Source: Phyllostachys edulis (lineage: Eukaryota > Streptophyta > Magnoliopsida > Poales > Poaceae). From it: a DNA stretch of 64,000 nt. This document shows positions 9,880-21,956 of the stretch, piece by piece. The DNA lies in contig CM070561.1 in NCBI GenBank assembly GCA_036346405.1, positions 3,784,834 through 3,848,833 of the forward strand. The letters run 5' to 3'. The position numbers were made by a program, and so were the translations under genes. Below the pieces are notes generated by a model that did not search any database, was not told where the DNA came from, and worked only from the letters and a program-made list of their open reading frames with translations. Positions within the stretch are counted from its first letter, which is position 1. Each line of letters opens with the position of its first letter.

Positions 9880-11690
9880 ATGGCATCGAATCGAGATAAA
9901 CTTCTCGGGTAAGCCTCCATACTTGATAGATCGGACTACATCTATTGGAAGACTCGTATAGAAGTTTTTCTTCAAGCTCAAGGTAATGTCATCTGGCAAA
10001 AGGTTGAGAATCCTTATGAAGTCCCTACTGTTATCACCAATAATAACACTGCTGATATTGAAGCTAATGCTAAGGCTAGAAATATCTTTTTGTAAGGTTT
10101 AAGTAGAAACGAATTTGTTAGAATTGCCAACATTAAATCTGCTAACAAAATTTGGACAACACTTGCTGACTATCATGAAGGTTCAAAATCTGTTAAAGGT
10201 GTTCGTCAAAATCAATTCAAAAAGGAGTATTCTAAGTTTGAGATGAAACCGGGAGAATCTGTAGATGCACTTTTTGATCGCTTCAATAAAATCATTAGTG
10301 ATTTGCAATCTGTTGATGTGATTTATTCTGATTCTGACAATGCTAGACAGATTTTGAATGCTTTGGATATGTCTGTTTGGGAGGTCCTAGTCACTACAAT
10401 CAATCACTCTGTTAATATGGAAACACTCACATTAAATGATCTTTATTCCAAGATGAAAACATATGAGATTGATATTTTGGCCAGAATAAATAAGTCAAAT
10501 TCTTTGGGTTTAGTGACTAACCAAACTGATAGTTCATCAAGTCCTTCTATTTTCTCCTTACGTGCTATTTCAGATGAACAATTGGAGGAGATCCCAGAAG
10601 AATAGCTTGTACTCTTCTCAAATAGGGTGACTAAAGCAATCAATAATGTCAGAGCAAGGAGAAGAGGAGGTCCAATCAGATGCTTTGATTGTGGTGAGCC
10701 AAACCACATAAAAGTAAATTGTCCCAAGCTGAGAGGAAAAGAAGCCAAGGAGGACAAAGCACCAGCTCGGTGTTCAAAATTCAAATTTGATTCAAGCAAA
10801 AAGAAAAATTATCGTAAAGCTATCAACAAGGTGCTTTCAGCTCTTGAGGAGATTGGGCTAAGTGATGTTGATTCAGACAGTGACAACAAGGATGATCACA
10901 AGAAGGCAAAAGAGGCTGATTTCACAGGGATATGCTTTATGGCAAGTAGTGAAGAAACTAATGATGATGATGATCTCTACAGTGACCCTAATGAGGTAAA
11001 GCCCTCTTATCTTTGATTTATCACGTGCTATCTTTGAAATTGACAAATGAGCTTAAAAATACAAAAGAAAGTAAATAAACATAACTTTGTTGTTGATAGC
11101 TTGAATTCTGAAATTGATAGACTTAAAGGCGCTATTCGATGATGAATCATGTGAATCATGCCAAGTTTTGCATTCGAATTAAAACTTGCTAGATCAATTC
11201 ATCTTTGAATTTGAAGAGTTAAAAATGGCGCATAACTCATGTGATGATAAGCTGAAACTTGCTTACATTGAGATTGAAAAACTAAAGTCTAGTTCATCTT
11301 GTTTAGAGACAAATCTTGTGAATGCTCAAATTAAGACTTGCTCTAATTGTGAGCTGCTAGAAGCTAGATTAAAGTCATCTCGAGATTCTATACAACAAAT
11401 GCTTTACCATGAGACACTTTCTTACACAAATTATCCTAAACTCACAACTGAAATTGCTGCTTTGACTAGATAATTAAGTGAGTTTGCTGAAAAAGAAAAA
11501 ATAGCTCAGTTTGTTGCTTCTAAGAAAATCTTGAATGGTTTTGTTAAGTGCACAACTTGTCTGAATTGGCTAAAGAGAATGAATATCTTAAAGACACTTT
11601 GGAGAGGTTTTCTTTTGGCAAGAAAAATCGAACATGATTCTAGAGCGGATCAAGAGTGAGTTCTAAAAAACAAGGTCTAGGTTTTAATTC
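9880..11690 (+). pseudogene. copia Gag with zinc knuckle and coiled coil (copy A)
   Basis: Reading starts at ATG 9880, eight bases past the primer site, and includes the Gag core (YWKTRIEVFLQAQ, WTTLADYHEG, LFDRFNKIISDLQ). The CCHC knuckle CFDCGEPNHIKVNC lies near 10680-10725. An acidic linker (DSDSDNKDD, NDDDDLYSDPNE) and a heptad-rich region up to about 11640 follow. In-frame stops occur near 9913, at 10095 and at 10603-10605 (TAG). The last is also present in copy B at 34925-34927 and is likely a real C-to-T change of a CAG codon. Gag would assemble particles and bind the genomic RNA. The long coiled coil fits Sirevirus Gag. Confidence 0.85.
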
Positions 11691-13600
11691 TCTTTGTTCA
11701 TGCAAAGAATCATCCTCCCAAAGATCTTAAGCTTCTTGATCCTAGAAAATTTGAAATTGAATCTGAACCTAAACATGTTGTGTTCAAATCTGCTTGGTTT
11801 TGCAAAGGATCTTATTACCAAAGTAAGCTTATTTGTAAAGAGAAAAACTGAAATTTCATATCAAGAAAAGTGTCGATGCACTTCTTGTGGTAAAGAAGGT
11901 CATTTGGTTCAGTTTTGTTTTGAAAAGCAAAGAAAGAAAAGAGAGATAGGTGAGAAAGAATTTTCATGTTCCTTTTGTTTTCACTAAACAAGGCGATCAT
12001 AATTGACAAAATGACACCTAAACAATGCTTTGGCCGGCAACATCACGAGAATCTGAAGTGCCTTTATTGCTCCTACTTGTCGTGTGTCACGAGTATTGGG
12101 TTCCTAAATCATGTCTTACTAACTTGATCTTGTGAGACCAACATTCTCTTGACTTGTAGGTACAATTTGTTGAGGAAGGAACTTTTGGCTAGTTGATTCG
12201 GGATGTTCAAGGCACATGACGGTGATTCAAAATGGTTCTCCTCCTCACTAAGGCATCGATGATGAATTGATTACTTTTGGGGATGCTTCAAGCTGGAATT
12301 GTGATGGCAAAAGTCTTGTCTTGGCGTTAATGACAAATTTGTTCTTAAAGATGTTGCCTTGGTAAGCAAATTGAAGTAGAACACGCTTTCGTGTCTGGCT
12401 GTTGGAAGAAAATCTTGAGGTTAGCCTTAAGAAACATGCTTGCGGGGTTTTAGATGCCTCTGGAGATCTTGTCTTTAATATCACTTTCGATTAGGGAGAG
12501 TTTTTAAAGCTGATTTTAATCATTCCTTCTCACCTAATGTTAGATGTTTGGTAGCTTCGAATTTAGAAATCTTTTCTTTTGGCATCATAGACTAGGACAT
12601 ATTGGTTTTGATCATCTTGTTGAATTAGTGGGCCGATCTCATTAGAAATTGCGAAATTGAAAAGTGAGAAAGATTTGGTTTGTTCTCCTTGTCGACATGG
12701 TAAGATGGTTCTTTGCTCCACATTTTCCTATTTTGTAATCATCACAGATGGTCCTAGACAATTGTTGCATATGGTCACTGTAGGTCCCTCAAGAGTTCAA
12801 TCTGCTGGAGGTAAATGGTATATTCTTGTGATTGTTGATGATTTCTCTAGATATTCTTGGGTGTATTTTATGGTGTCTAAGGATGAAGCTTTTGGTCATT
12901 TCAAAGATTTATTTCTCGGACTCAATAATGAATTGAATGGTCTTTGTAAAAGTAATAAGAAGTGATAATGGGACTGAATTTAAAATTCTTTGTTTGCTTC
13001 ATACATTAGAAAGGTTTGGAACATCAATTTTCTTCTCCACGGGTTCCTACAGAATGGCGTTGTAGAGAGGAAAAATAGAACCTTGGTTGAGATGGCAAGA
13101 ACCATGCTTGATGAACATGCTACTCCTAGGAAGTATTGGTAGAGGCTATCTCAAGCGCTTGTCATGTCTCTAATAGAGTATTTTTGAGAGCCTCCTGCAC
13201 AAGACTTCTTATGAGTGAGATTTGGTAAAAAGCCTAGTGTTTCTCACTTGAGGATTTTTGGATGCAAATGCTTTATTCTCAAGCATGGTAATCTGGACAA
13301 ATTTGAATCTAGATCAAGCGATGGCATATTTCTTGGATATCCTCTTCACTCACGTGGCTTTCAGTGCTTAATCTTGAAACTAACAAAATTATTGAGACTT
13401 GTGAGGTTACGTTTGATGAGGTTAGCACTAGTTCTAGAACCGACATTTCGGTACACAAGCTCGAAGTCGAGAGCATATTCCTTGATGAAGAAGATAATAT
13501 TGATTTTGGTAATAATTCATCTTGAAAGCCATCACCGCTAATGATCATCCACTTATTGTTGCGCCACCACCAAGTGATGAGCAGATAGCGAAGGTATTCA
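11690..13600 (+). pseudogene. copia second zinc knuckle, protease and integrase (copy A)
   Basis: A second knuckle, CTSCGKEGHLVQFC, lies near 11877-11920. The protease region with a GCSRHMT-type motif follows near 12195-12225. Integrase begins with HHRLGHIGFDHL (about 12585-12620), has CSPCRHGKM near 12685, and the core GGKWYILVIVDDFSRYSW near 12810-12860. The integrase C-terminal part near 13215-13340 contains the GCKCFILKHGNLDKF block. The copy is much noisier than 36480-37850: CTG triplets are corrupted and several short segments are missing. The TGA at the equivalent of 37847 is shared. Confidence 0.82.
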
Positions 13601-15203
13601 TAATGAAGAAGGCAATTGAGACCTTACGCACCATTGAAAATTCAGCGAGTTCATCCTCGAAGCGATGATTGGTGACATTCATGAAAGGGTAACACGTTCT
13701 AAGTTTACTTCTCGACTCACATGCTCATTTCGCTTTTGTTGCCTCTTTTGAGCCTAATGATGTAAGTCACGCTTTATCGATGAGTCTTGGATCAATGCCA
13801 TGCATGAAGAATTAGAAAACTTTGAGCGAAACAAAGTCGAACCTTAGTTGAACCTCCTCATGGACATAATGTAATTGGAACTAAATGGGTTTTAAAATAA
13901 ACAAAGTGAGGATGGTGTTGTTGTTTGAAATAAGGCTAGATTTGTTGCTCAAGGATTTTCTCGGTGGAGGTCTTGATTTTGGTGAAACTTTTGCCCTGTG
14001 AGCAGTTAGAAGCAATTCAAATTCTTTTAGCCTTTCTGCATCTAAAGGATTTAAATTGTTTCAAATGGATGTTAAAAGTGCTTTTCTTAATGGCTACATT
14101 GAGGAGGAAGTTTATGTTAAGCAACCACCGGCTTTGAAAATCCTAAGTTTCCTAATCATGTCTACAAACTCTCAAAAGCTTTATATGGTTTGAAGCAAGC
14201 TCCTAGAGCATGGTATGAGAGGCTCAAGCTTTTCTATTAAAAATGATTTTCAAATGGGCAAAGTAGACAAAACTCTGTTCACACTTCAACATGGCAATGA
14301 TCTATTACTTGTTGATTTATGTGGATGATATCATCTTTGGGGCTCCTCTCATGCTTTGGTTTCTAAGTTTTGAGATACTATGGGCGGGGAGTTTGAGATG
14401 AGTATGATGGGGGAGTTAACTTACTTCTTAGGATTGCAAGTAAAACAGACCAAGCAAGGCAATTTCATTCACTAAACCAAATATACAAAAGACTTACTTA
14501 GGCGTTTTGACATGGCAACTTGCAAACCCATCTCTACACCAATGGGGTCTACAAATGTTCTTGACCCAGATGAAGAAGGTGAGGCAGTGGATCAAAAAGA
14601 ATATAGAAGTATGATTGGTTCTCTACTCTATTTGACTGCTTCAAGGTCGGATATACACTTTGCTGTATGCTTATGCGCTCGATTTCAAGCATCACCTCGT
14701 GCATCTCACCGACAGGCTGTGAAAAGGATTCTCAGGTATCTCCAATCAACCTTAGAATTTGGTCTTTTCTATTCATCTTCATCCTGTCTTACTTTGCGTG
14801 CATTCTCGGATAGTGATTTTGCGGGGTGTAGGATTGATAGAAAAAGCACATCTGGCACCTGTCACTTTTTAGGCACATCACTAGTGTCTTGGTCTTCATG
14901 AAAACAATCTTCTGTTGCTCAATCAACTACTCAAGCTGAGTATGTTGCTGCTGCTACTAGCTGCTCTCAAGTCCTTTGGATTTCTTCTACTCTTAGAGAC
15001 TTTGGTTTAGAATTGGGTACTGTTCCTCTCTATTGTGACAACACTAGTGCTATTCACATTGCTAAAAATCCAGTGCAACATTCTAGAACCAAACACATTG
15101 ATATCAGATTTCACTTTCTCAGAGATCATGTTGAAAAAGGTGATATTGTTCTCCACTTTGTTGAAACTGATTTTCAGTTTGCTGATATTTTCACTAAGCC
15201 GCT
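13600..15203 (+). pseudogene. copia reverse transcriptase and RNase H (copy A)
   Basis: RT blocks include FKLFQMDVKSAFLNGY (about 14050-14095), KALYGLKQAPRAWYER (14170-14220), a VDDIIFG box near 14320, and GELTYFLGLQVKQ. RNase H begins near 14580 (EYRSMIGSLLYLTASR) and runs to ADIFTKP, where the gap interrupts. Stops TAA 14473-14475 and TGA 14899-14901 are shared with copy B; others here are private. The enzyme would copy RNA to cDNA and remove the RNA strand. Confidence 0.88.
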
Positions 15204-15303
15204 NNNNNNNNNNNNNNNNNNNNNNNNNNNNNNNNNNNNNNNNNNNNNNNNNNNNNNNNNNNNNNNNNNNNNNNNNNNNNNNNNNNNNNNNNNNNNNNNN
15301 NNN
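15204..15303. other. 100-base N gap (scaffold join)
   Basis: Exactly 100 N are present, a conventional placeholder length. The left side ends in the copia RNase H. The right side begins in unrelated LTR-like sequence, so the two contigs are not continuous here. Confidence 1.
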
Positions 15304-18300
15304 TAACAGCAACATGCTCAAAACTAATTTTCACAGTGAGTTCATTAATAGAGGAAACCAACAAAGTTGGTCTCACCCAAAAATAATCTACAGAGCATTA
15401 GTTATGGGTTTTACAAGTTAAACATAAATTTTGAGTGTATATTCAAAGGGAGTTTTAAAACCTAGTGGCTAATCTGTGCTCTGGAGCTGAACTCAACTTA
15501 CAATCATTTTTGGATTAAAGTTCAGTTCAAGACAGAGCTAACACAATTTGAATGACCTCAAAAGGATTTAAAACGAAGAAGATATGAAATTCTAAAGTCT
15601 ATACCTTATTTCACTCTATAACTAAGACTTCACCGAATTTCTAAACTCACAAGGGTATGGGAGGACGTGAGCCACAGATCATAGATCTAACGGCTCGCAC
15701 CTCCTGTGAGGTAACGCACACACGCGCCATGAGAGTCCAGAGGCCCCTGACCTCCTAGCAACGCACATGCGCGAGGTGAGGGAGGTCCCGGACGAACCAG
15801 ATCTAAAGGGGAGGTCCTGAACTACCGAGATCTTCCAAAGGAAGATCTAACTATCAAGATCTCCCCAAGGAAGATCTACATCGCCAAGACCTCACAGGGA
15901 GGTCCCGGACGGTCCAGATGTTCCAAGGAGGTCCTTGATGGTCCAGATCGTCTCGAGGAGGACCTTGACGGTCAAGATCTACCCGGGAGGTCATGAACTA
16001 CCGAGATAACCTAGGGGAGGTCCTAAGGGAGGTCTCTATCGCCGCTGCACCTCCAGGAGGTCTCGACGGCCACGACAGTGCAAGGGGAGGTCTTGACGCC
16101 CAGATCTCCTGAGGAGGTCTCGATGTCTGCACCCAACACAAGACGCAGCTTGGACATGGAAATAAATGCGCGGACAATGAGGAGGTCCCGCTACGGAGGT
16201 CTTAAATGCACGATTAAAGGGTGGATTTAAGGCGCTTAAGACGCCCATTGATTACAATGATGGGAGCAAATGATTAGCGATTAAAATGGTGAAGCTTTGT
16301 CCTAAACGACAATGACACGCTTTGGGACGTCCGACAAAGATCCCGAAGCGTGAAGAAGTGGTCTCGCGGCGATGTAGAGCCCGCCGGTGAGGTTCAATGG
16401 TACCACCGAGTGCACAATAACGTTGCACACCAAGGATTCCTCTCAACGGCGACGGCGAAGTTGAACGCCGGGCGAAGCCGAGAGGGCAAATTGACCAAAG
16501 ACGCCAAAACCGAAAAGCAAAATGAAGTCTCCAAGAACATTCAAGCCGGTGCTAAAACTTAAGCTCCGCGACATTCATTCATAAGGTGCCAAGAATCAAA
16601 GGACTACCAGGGAGTTACCGGAGGTCTTTAAGATGCCGGGAGGTTGAGGATGGTGATGGCCCGAGTTGGAGAAGATGGGGTTGCTCCATGCCAAAGCTCT
16701 CCGCCTCCAAGCTCCTCCTTGTCCACCTCAGAAATGCCCAAACCAAAGCGAAGTTAGGTTTTGGTCCCGTGAGGGATGGTACAAATGGAGCTCAGAGAAA
16801 AGGAGGAAAACTCAGGACCTTTGTCCACCGAGGAGCTCCAAGCTCCAAAGAATGGCGGCCAAGAATGGAGGTGAGCGAGGAGCTCACCACGCACAAGATG
16901 CAAGGCCGAGATCGGTTGTGTGCAAAGGAAGCCAAGGAGGATTCCCGGGGTGACTTATAGACCGAGGTGAAGGTTAGAGAGTCGGGCTAAGCTCCATGGT
17001 GAGCTTAGCCCACTGTTGGTCCATGGGGTGGCAAGGACATGAGGTTGACAAGGCAGGCAGCCTGGCCGACCTGAAGGCGAAAGTCGACCGCATTAAATGC
17101 GGGTCAGCAGGAGTCAAGAAAGGTGCATGAGGCTCGGCGCGCATTACACTCCACTGGCCAGAGCACGCATGCGTGACCAAGGTAGGAGAAGAACAGGAGG
17201 TCTTGATGACCGCTGGATAAGCCTTTGGGAGAGGTCTCGGCCTCCGATGGCATTTTTGAACCGCTACGCCAAAGGATCGGAGGAGGTCCCACCACACGAT
17301 CAAGGATGGGGAGGTCATGGCCTCACGATCTCTTAATGCGCGATGCGCACGTGGGAAAATGAGACAGAGGTCCAAAGCGTTGATCTCCATCTAACTCCAT
17401 GGACCTCCCGTGAGGTCTTAACCGCACATGAACATAAGAACATTTAGGGGAGGTCATGGCCTTTGGATTTAAATCCAAGGGCTACGACCTCACGCAAGCT
17501 GGGAGGTTTGATGCGATAAGACAAGAGGAGGTCGTGACCGAGATTTTAATCTAACGGTGCACATAAAAGATGGGGAGGTTGTGAGTGCTTGATAGCATGG
17601 GAGGTCGTGAGTCGTTGGATTTGATCCAATGGCTACGCACCTTGGTTAGGTGGGAGGCTTGCTTAGTTTACAAGTGAGGGGAGGTCAGGCCATGGATCTT
17701 GGATCCAAGGGCTATGACCTCACGAGGTGGGAGGACCTCGACCGAGTATGTTGAGGAGGAGGTCGTGGTCATTGGATTTGATCCAACGGCCACGCACCTC
17801 AACAACGCTAAAAGGGAGGTCTGTTAGTTAGATTGAGAGGAGGAGGTCGTGACTATGGATTTTTGATCCAATGGTCGTGGACTCGATCAAGGTGGAGAGG
17901 GAGGTCTCGCCGAGGTGCAGACATGGTTGGCCGACCACTTGAACATGGCTAGCCCAAGGAACAAAGTAGTAGGCTTTTAAATTTAGTTTCTAACAAATGA
18001 GGCTTAATGTAATTGTTTGGGATAGCATTTCAACTCCAAAATTCATGAAATTTTTACAGAGCTTGTTGACAATGAGCTTAACCTTGCATAAAATTTCCAG
18101 AGGTTATTATGCAATGCATTTTTCTCAGGAAATTCGTTAAGGTTGTTTAAAGGATTGTTTTACCTCCAAAATTTATCAAACTAGTTTTACAACTTGTGAT
18201 ATTTTTCAGAGGGGTCCCACATCGGTTTTAGGACCAAGGAAAATACTTTCCAATTGTTGGGCACAAGATTTAAGATAATTGGAAAAGGAATTTGACTTTT

Positions 18301-18447
18301 GGTCAACAAGAGCTTTGTGTTTTTGGATTACACAACTCTGGACAAGAATCACATGAGATTTTAGGGTTTTTCAAGATGTGAGAAAAGTTTTAATTTCTAT
18401 ACATATAATTATACTTGAATAACCCTAATTATACATTTGGGTTGTTA
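15304..18447 (+). repeat. LTR-like repeat rich in GGAGGTC, ending GGGTTGTTACA
   Basis: No protein-coding domain is recognised. GGAGGTC or its variants recur from 15700 to 17900, most densely at 15780-16130. Downstream the sequence becomes AT-rich and ends at TGTTACA (18447). A second, shorter piece with the same style and a GGGATGTTACA end lies at 54240-54838. This looks like LTR or internal non-coding sequence of an unclassified LTR retrotransposon. Open frames within it are short and lack family motifs. Confidence 0.5.
17450..17884. repeat. ~78-bp periodic array of 42-nt imperfect palindromes
   Basis: Units start at 17450, 17527, 17601, 17681, 17759 and 17843. Five keep both arms: left GAGGTCRTGGCC-like, centre TTGGATTTRATCCAA, right GGCYACGACCTC-like. 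The unit at 17527 has lost its right arm. A related isolated palindrome is at 15661-15703. Each unit could fold into a near-complete hairpin. Confidence 0.75.
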
Positions 18448-18840
18448 CAACATCTACGGCATCACCATCTCGTCAGAAGCCATTATGCGCGCCTCACGGT
18501 GCTGCAGAACCCCGGAGCTTTTCCTCGCCGACGACCTCAAGAACACCGCCATTAACCTCGCCACGACGACCAAAACGACTCACCCCATCGCCCCCAAGGT
18601 AGTGCACCAAGATCCCCATCTCATCCTCTCTCTGCTGGTATCACCCACACGACTCACACAGAACGCCGGCTGAAGCTCGCCACGGCCAAGACCTTCCTTT
18701 TCGGCCGACGTGGCTTCAGCCACGAGGGCGCCAAAGACGACGCCACCTCACCCCTTGGTCCCACGTGGCTGCCCATGTGGTGGCTACATCACCAGCCACA
18801 AGACCAACTCCCCAAACTAATCACCACATGGACTTGGTCC
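18448..18840. other. GC-rich stretch of unknown origin
   Basis: The sequence from 18448 is GC-rich unlike its flanks. It can be read in + frame as NIYGITISSEAIMRAS and onwards to a possible splice donor AAGGTAGTG near 18596-18604. I recognise no family. It may be a captured gene fragment or simply retroelement sequence. Confidence 0.25.
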
Positions 18841-20837
18841 ATGTAAGCCGTGTCTATGACACGAGGGTCCACTTGTCGTGAATTATTTTAATTCCTTAAT
18901 CCCGAAATTTCGTATGACGCCACCTTTACAAGATTAAAGGATTTTTCTTCTAAAAATAAATCAAGGAATTCATTTAAATTTCATATTTAGGTTTAAATTT
19001 GTAAAATTCATAACTTTTGCATCCAATCTCCAAATTGGGTGTTTCAAATTTCTAAATTCATGTAAAGTCATTATCTAGCTAACTAAACCAAAATTATTTA
19101 ATTTGAAGCTATTTTGAATCTGTATTTAATTTTAGAAATTCTTTTAAATATCAAATTTAGGTTAAAACTTGTAAAATTCATATCTTTTGAACCACAACTT
19201 CAAATTGAGTGATTCAAATTGCTAAAATCTTAGAAAATTATTATCTAGCTAAATAAAATAAAATTATTTCATTTGGAGTTAATTTGATTTGTCTTTTGGA
19301 TTTATTTGAATTTGTCGTACTTTCGCGTATAGAGTTTGACGATTCCGGAGAGGTAGATCTTCCAGAGGGTTTAGAATCTCAAGACTTCAACGAAGGCAAG
19401 TTACATTCTTGACCATCTTGATCCCAGTATTTTAAAGTTAATTAATTCTGTTTTAAAGTTATTATTGCATGCATATTTTTATTCAAGTTATTTTAAATTC
19501 ATGTTTTCATTCTTAGTTATGCCAACTCCTTTGTATAGCCAATATTGATGTTTGGAATGCCATGCCCTTGTCACCTTAGTAAAATAATTAGGATAATTAA
19601 GCTTAGTCATTGCTTAGACCAAAAGATGATTTGGGAAATTTTGCCAAAATACAAAGTTGTTTTGAAAATGAATCTATGGTATTGCTTTTACCATAGATGT
19701 TTGGAAAACGCTTTGCCAAAGAAAATAAATGAAATTGGTTTAGACTTGGGTGAATTGATTGTTGGTGGGTGCAAGTTCATGCACGGGCTCAATACAAAGA
19801 ATGGTTGAGACCTGTGGTTTGTTTTGGAAGTCGCCTACCATGTAAGGACCGGTCATGGGTCATGGATGTTAAGCCAAACTCGCACCACCACAAGTCCGAA
19901 TGGGACAGACTTGGCCAAATAATCTATATCATTTCACCATGTTTATGTCTTGGAAAGATGTGGAGTCGTGAAGACTTATTGATTATACCCACATGGCGCA
20001 AGAGGGTAGTCGTCTGGTGCGAAGCCTTCGACACGTAAACCTTAGCGCATAATTATGTTGAAATAGTGTAGGGTAAAGGCCTCGTGATAGTCGCTTAGTC
20101 GCACGCCTACTAAGCGCAGTATTGGCCGACATAATAAGCAAACTATCTCTTGTGGGTAAAGCCGCACCAACTCGCAGAGTATTAATCTATTCAATAGCCG
20201 TGTCCACTCATCATGGACATGCTTAATGTAAGCCACTCAAAGTTAGTCTCGGTTTTGTTTAAAAAGACTTGTCACCGTTTATGAAAAGGGATTGGGCGAG
20301 CTCGTGTAAGGGGTAGTCCTTCACCATTTGTGTATGGAGGTTCATCCTACACTTGACATTGAGAAATTGAAATATGATTTTGATCTTATTCTAAAAATGG
20401 CCTTGGAAAAATTACTAAGAGTATTTAAACCTAAAATGTCATCTTATGCAAATAAACCCCGCCATTACCCTTTGCTCACTTTATGCATGCATTCAATCAC
20501 ATTTTACGGTGTAACTTGCAAGCACAAAGGTAGTGTTTACTCTTGTCAATAATCTTTATTCAGAGAAGACTTCTATCAAGACTGTGAGGACATCGATGTT
20601 AGGTTATACGCCTGCATTTATTGCCTCGTGGTGAATCGTTGGGTCTACTACTACTATTTTATTTCATTGTGTTTTACTTTATTTGGTCGCAGTTCGCTTT
20701 GTAATAAACTCAATAATTATTAATAAAATGCGTGATATGTTTTGATTATCACTTTTGTTTAACTGCGGTACACTAGAAATCCCGGACTAGTGTATGAACA
20801 CAGAGAATTCGGGATCCTTCGCCCCTGTTCGACAACA
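18841..20837 (+). repeat. plus-strand LTR of Del/Tekay style (degenerate, boundaries approximate)
   Basis: It ends TTCGACAACA at 20837, where element X begins. Inside are two ~130-bp copies of an AT-rich unit about 170 bp apart (18966-19090 and 19137-19265). Also present is the GTGGGTAAAG...TCTATT block near 20150-20230, which has counterparts at 51230-51300 (reversed), 52270-52330 (reversed) and 53262-53345. These blocks are typical of long LTRs of the Del/Tekay gypsy group in grasses. No internal coding region is attached. Confidence 0.5.
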
Positions 20838-21157
20838 TCTATGTCCTCGTAATGCTCGACTCACCGAGGGTGAACCGAGTTGCTCGAGAAAAAAACTCCA
20901 AGCCAGTGATAGGTGAACTTATGGAGGCCATCCGTGCTAACCGGGTCTACCGAAAAGTTTTCCTTTCTAGGAATGTGTTGGATCTAGAAACCAAAGTAGT
21001 GTTTTTTGAGTTTCGTGATTTCCGCCAAATAAGATCACATCTTGGTACTTGAGCATTGATACCCTTTCCTAATTTGATTCACTATTAGTTGAGAATCACC
21101 TTCACTAGTATGTCAGGAATCCCAGCTCTCCGTCTGCTTCTAATCTTGCTAGTAAAC
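20838..21157 (-). pseudogene. Tat element X: rest of second RNase H domain
   Basis: The reverse strand from 21157 downward reads LLARLEADGELGIPDILV, then a stretch equivalent to GDSQL and NQIRKG, then IQHIPRKENF. These are the second acidic block and the tail of the Tat second RNase H. The right edge (TAAAC at 21153-21157) is the target duplication of the gypsy insertion, so it continues directly into 31382. The left edge abuts an LTR at 20837; integrase and the 3' LTR of X are not found in the window. Confidence 0.82.
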
Positions 21158-21882
21158 CGACGAGGATATAATAATCCTCATTTTACCTTTTATCTATAAT
21201 TTTTATTATAGGTAAATATGACGCCATGTGAACCCCGAGTGTACCCTTTAATGTTATGAAGGAAGAACCAAATGGATGGTCGTAAGTTCTTCTACGACCA
21301 CCCCCATAGTCGTAAGTTATGCTATGACTATCCCATAGTCGTAAGTCTTGCTACGATTACCTCATAGTCGAGATTCTCTACGACTAGGTCACCACTACCA
21401 CCTTATAATCAAATGAACCCGCAGACAAGTGGGTCTTATTGATTAAGGATTCAAACAAATATATATCACCGTTATTCTACGTAATAATGGCACGTAATAC
21501 CCCATTATCTCTCGTATATAGCTATTGAGCGACGGGAGGAATTAATACATCGGTAATTACTACCAACATGCGCTCACATAGAGGTGATGAGGCGCCGCTA
21601 CTCGAGTAATCGCCGCCCTTCACGCATTATAAAAGGCGGCAACTAGAGAAAGGGAGAGAGGATCGAGCCATCAGAATACAAGCACTATCTGTAATAGTCT
21701 TAGTTTTTCCCCGATTGTTCAAGATACACTCAATACCATACACACACAGAGTAGGGTTGTTATTCTCCTGAGAAGGCCCGAACTCAGATAAAAATTCCTA
21801 TGTCAATCTCTCAAGATAATTCTATTCTAGGAGACCCCTAATCAAACAATCTTTACGTAAGTTCGGTTCTAAAACACCGACA
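21158..21882 (+). repeat. 5' LTR of gypsy copy B
   Basis: It runs from CGACGAGGATATAATAATCC to ACACCGACA. A TATAAAA box is at 21628-21634 and the hairpin array at about 21278-21388. It differs from the 3' LTR mainly by small indels. Confidence 0.93.
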
Positions 21883-21902
21883 GCTTGGCGGCGCACTGTG
21901 GG
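21883..21902 (+). other. putative primer binding site (Tat type)
   Basis: After the LTR come two bases and then TTGGCGGCGCACTGTGGGG. Element X has the comparable TGGCACCGTCCGTGGGGATC after its LTR. The form TTGGCGCC...GTGGGG is usual for Tat elements. Confidence 0.6.
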
Positions 21903-21956
21903 GATCTTCCGTAATTTTTGTCAACATTCTCTCTGCTTTCCAAATCTCATGCACTC

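Larger units (their letters stand above)
8006..15203 (+). mobile_element. Ty1/copia LTR retrotransposon, Sirevirus-like, copy A (cut by gap)
   Basis: A 1.85-kb 5' LTR is followed by an initiator-tRNA-Met-type primer site, gag with a CCHC zinc knuckle and long coiled-coil region, protease, integrase, RT and RNase H in the copia order. The element stops in the RNase H region where the N gap begins. Size, LTR length and extended gag fit the Sirevirus (Maximus/SIRE) group. The matching complete copy is at 32342-42604. The left target-site bases are GTAGG at 8001-8005. Confidence 0.9.

Noticed and set aside
15007..15421. Frames that run through the N gap
   Set aside because: Translation across placeholder N has no meaning; only the left part is real copia RNase H sequence.
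16036..17390. Several open frames in the GGAGGTC-rich segment
   Set aside because: Overlap in all frames within GC-rich repeat; none has a start context, splice pattern or family motif that I recognise.
17450..17884. CRISPR-like reading of the 78-bp periodic palindrome array
   Set aside because: The host is a plant, the linkers are related to each other rather than unique, and no cas genes exist. It is a minisatellite.
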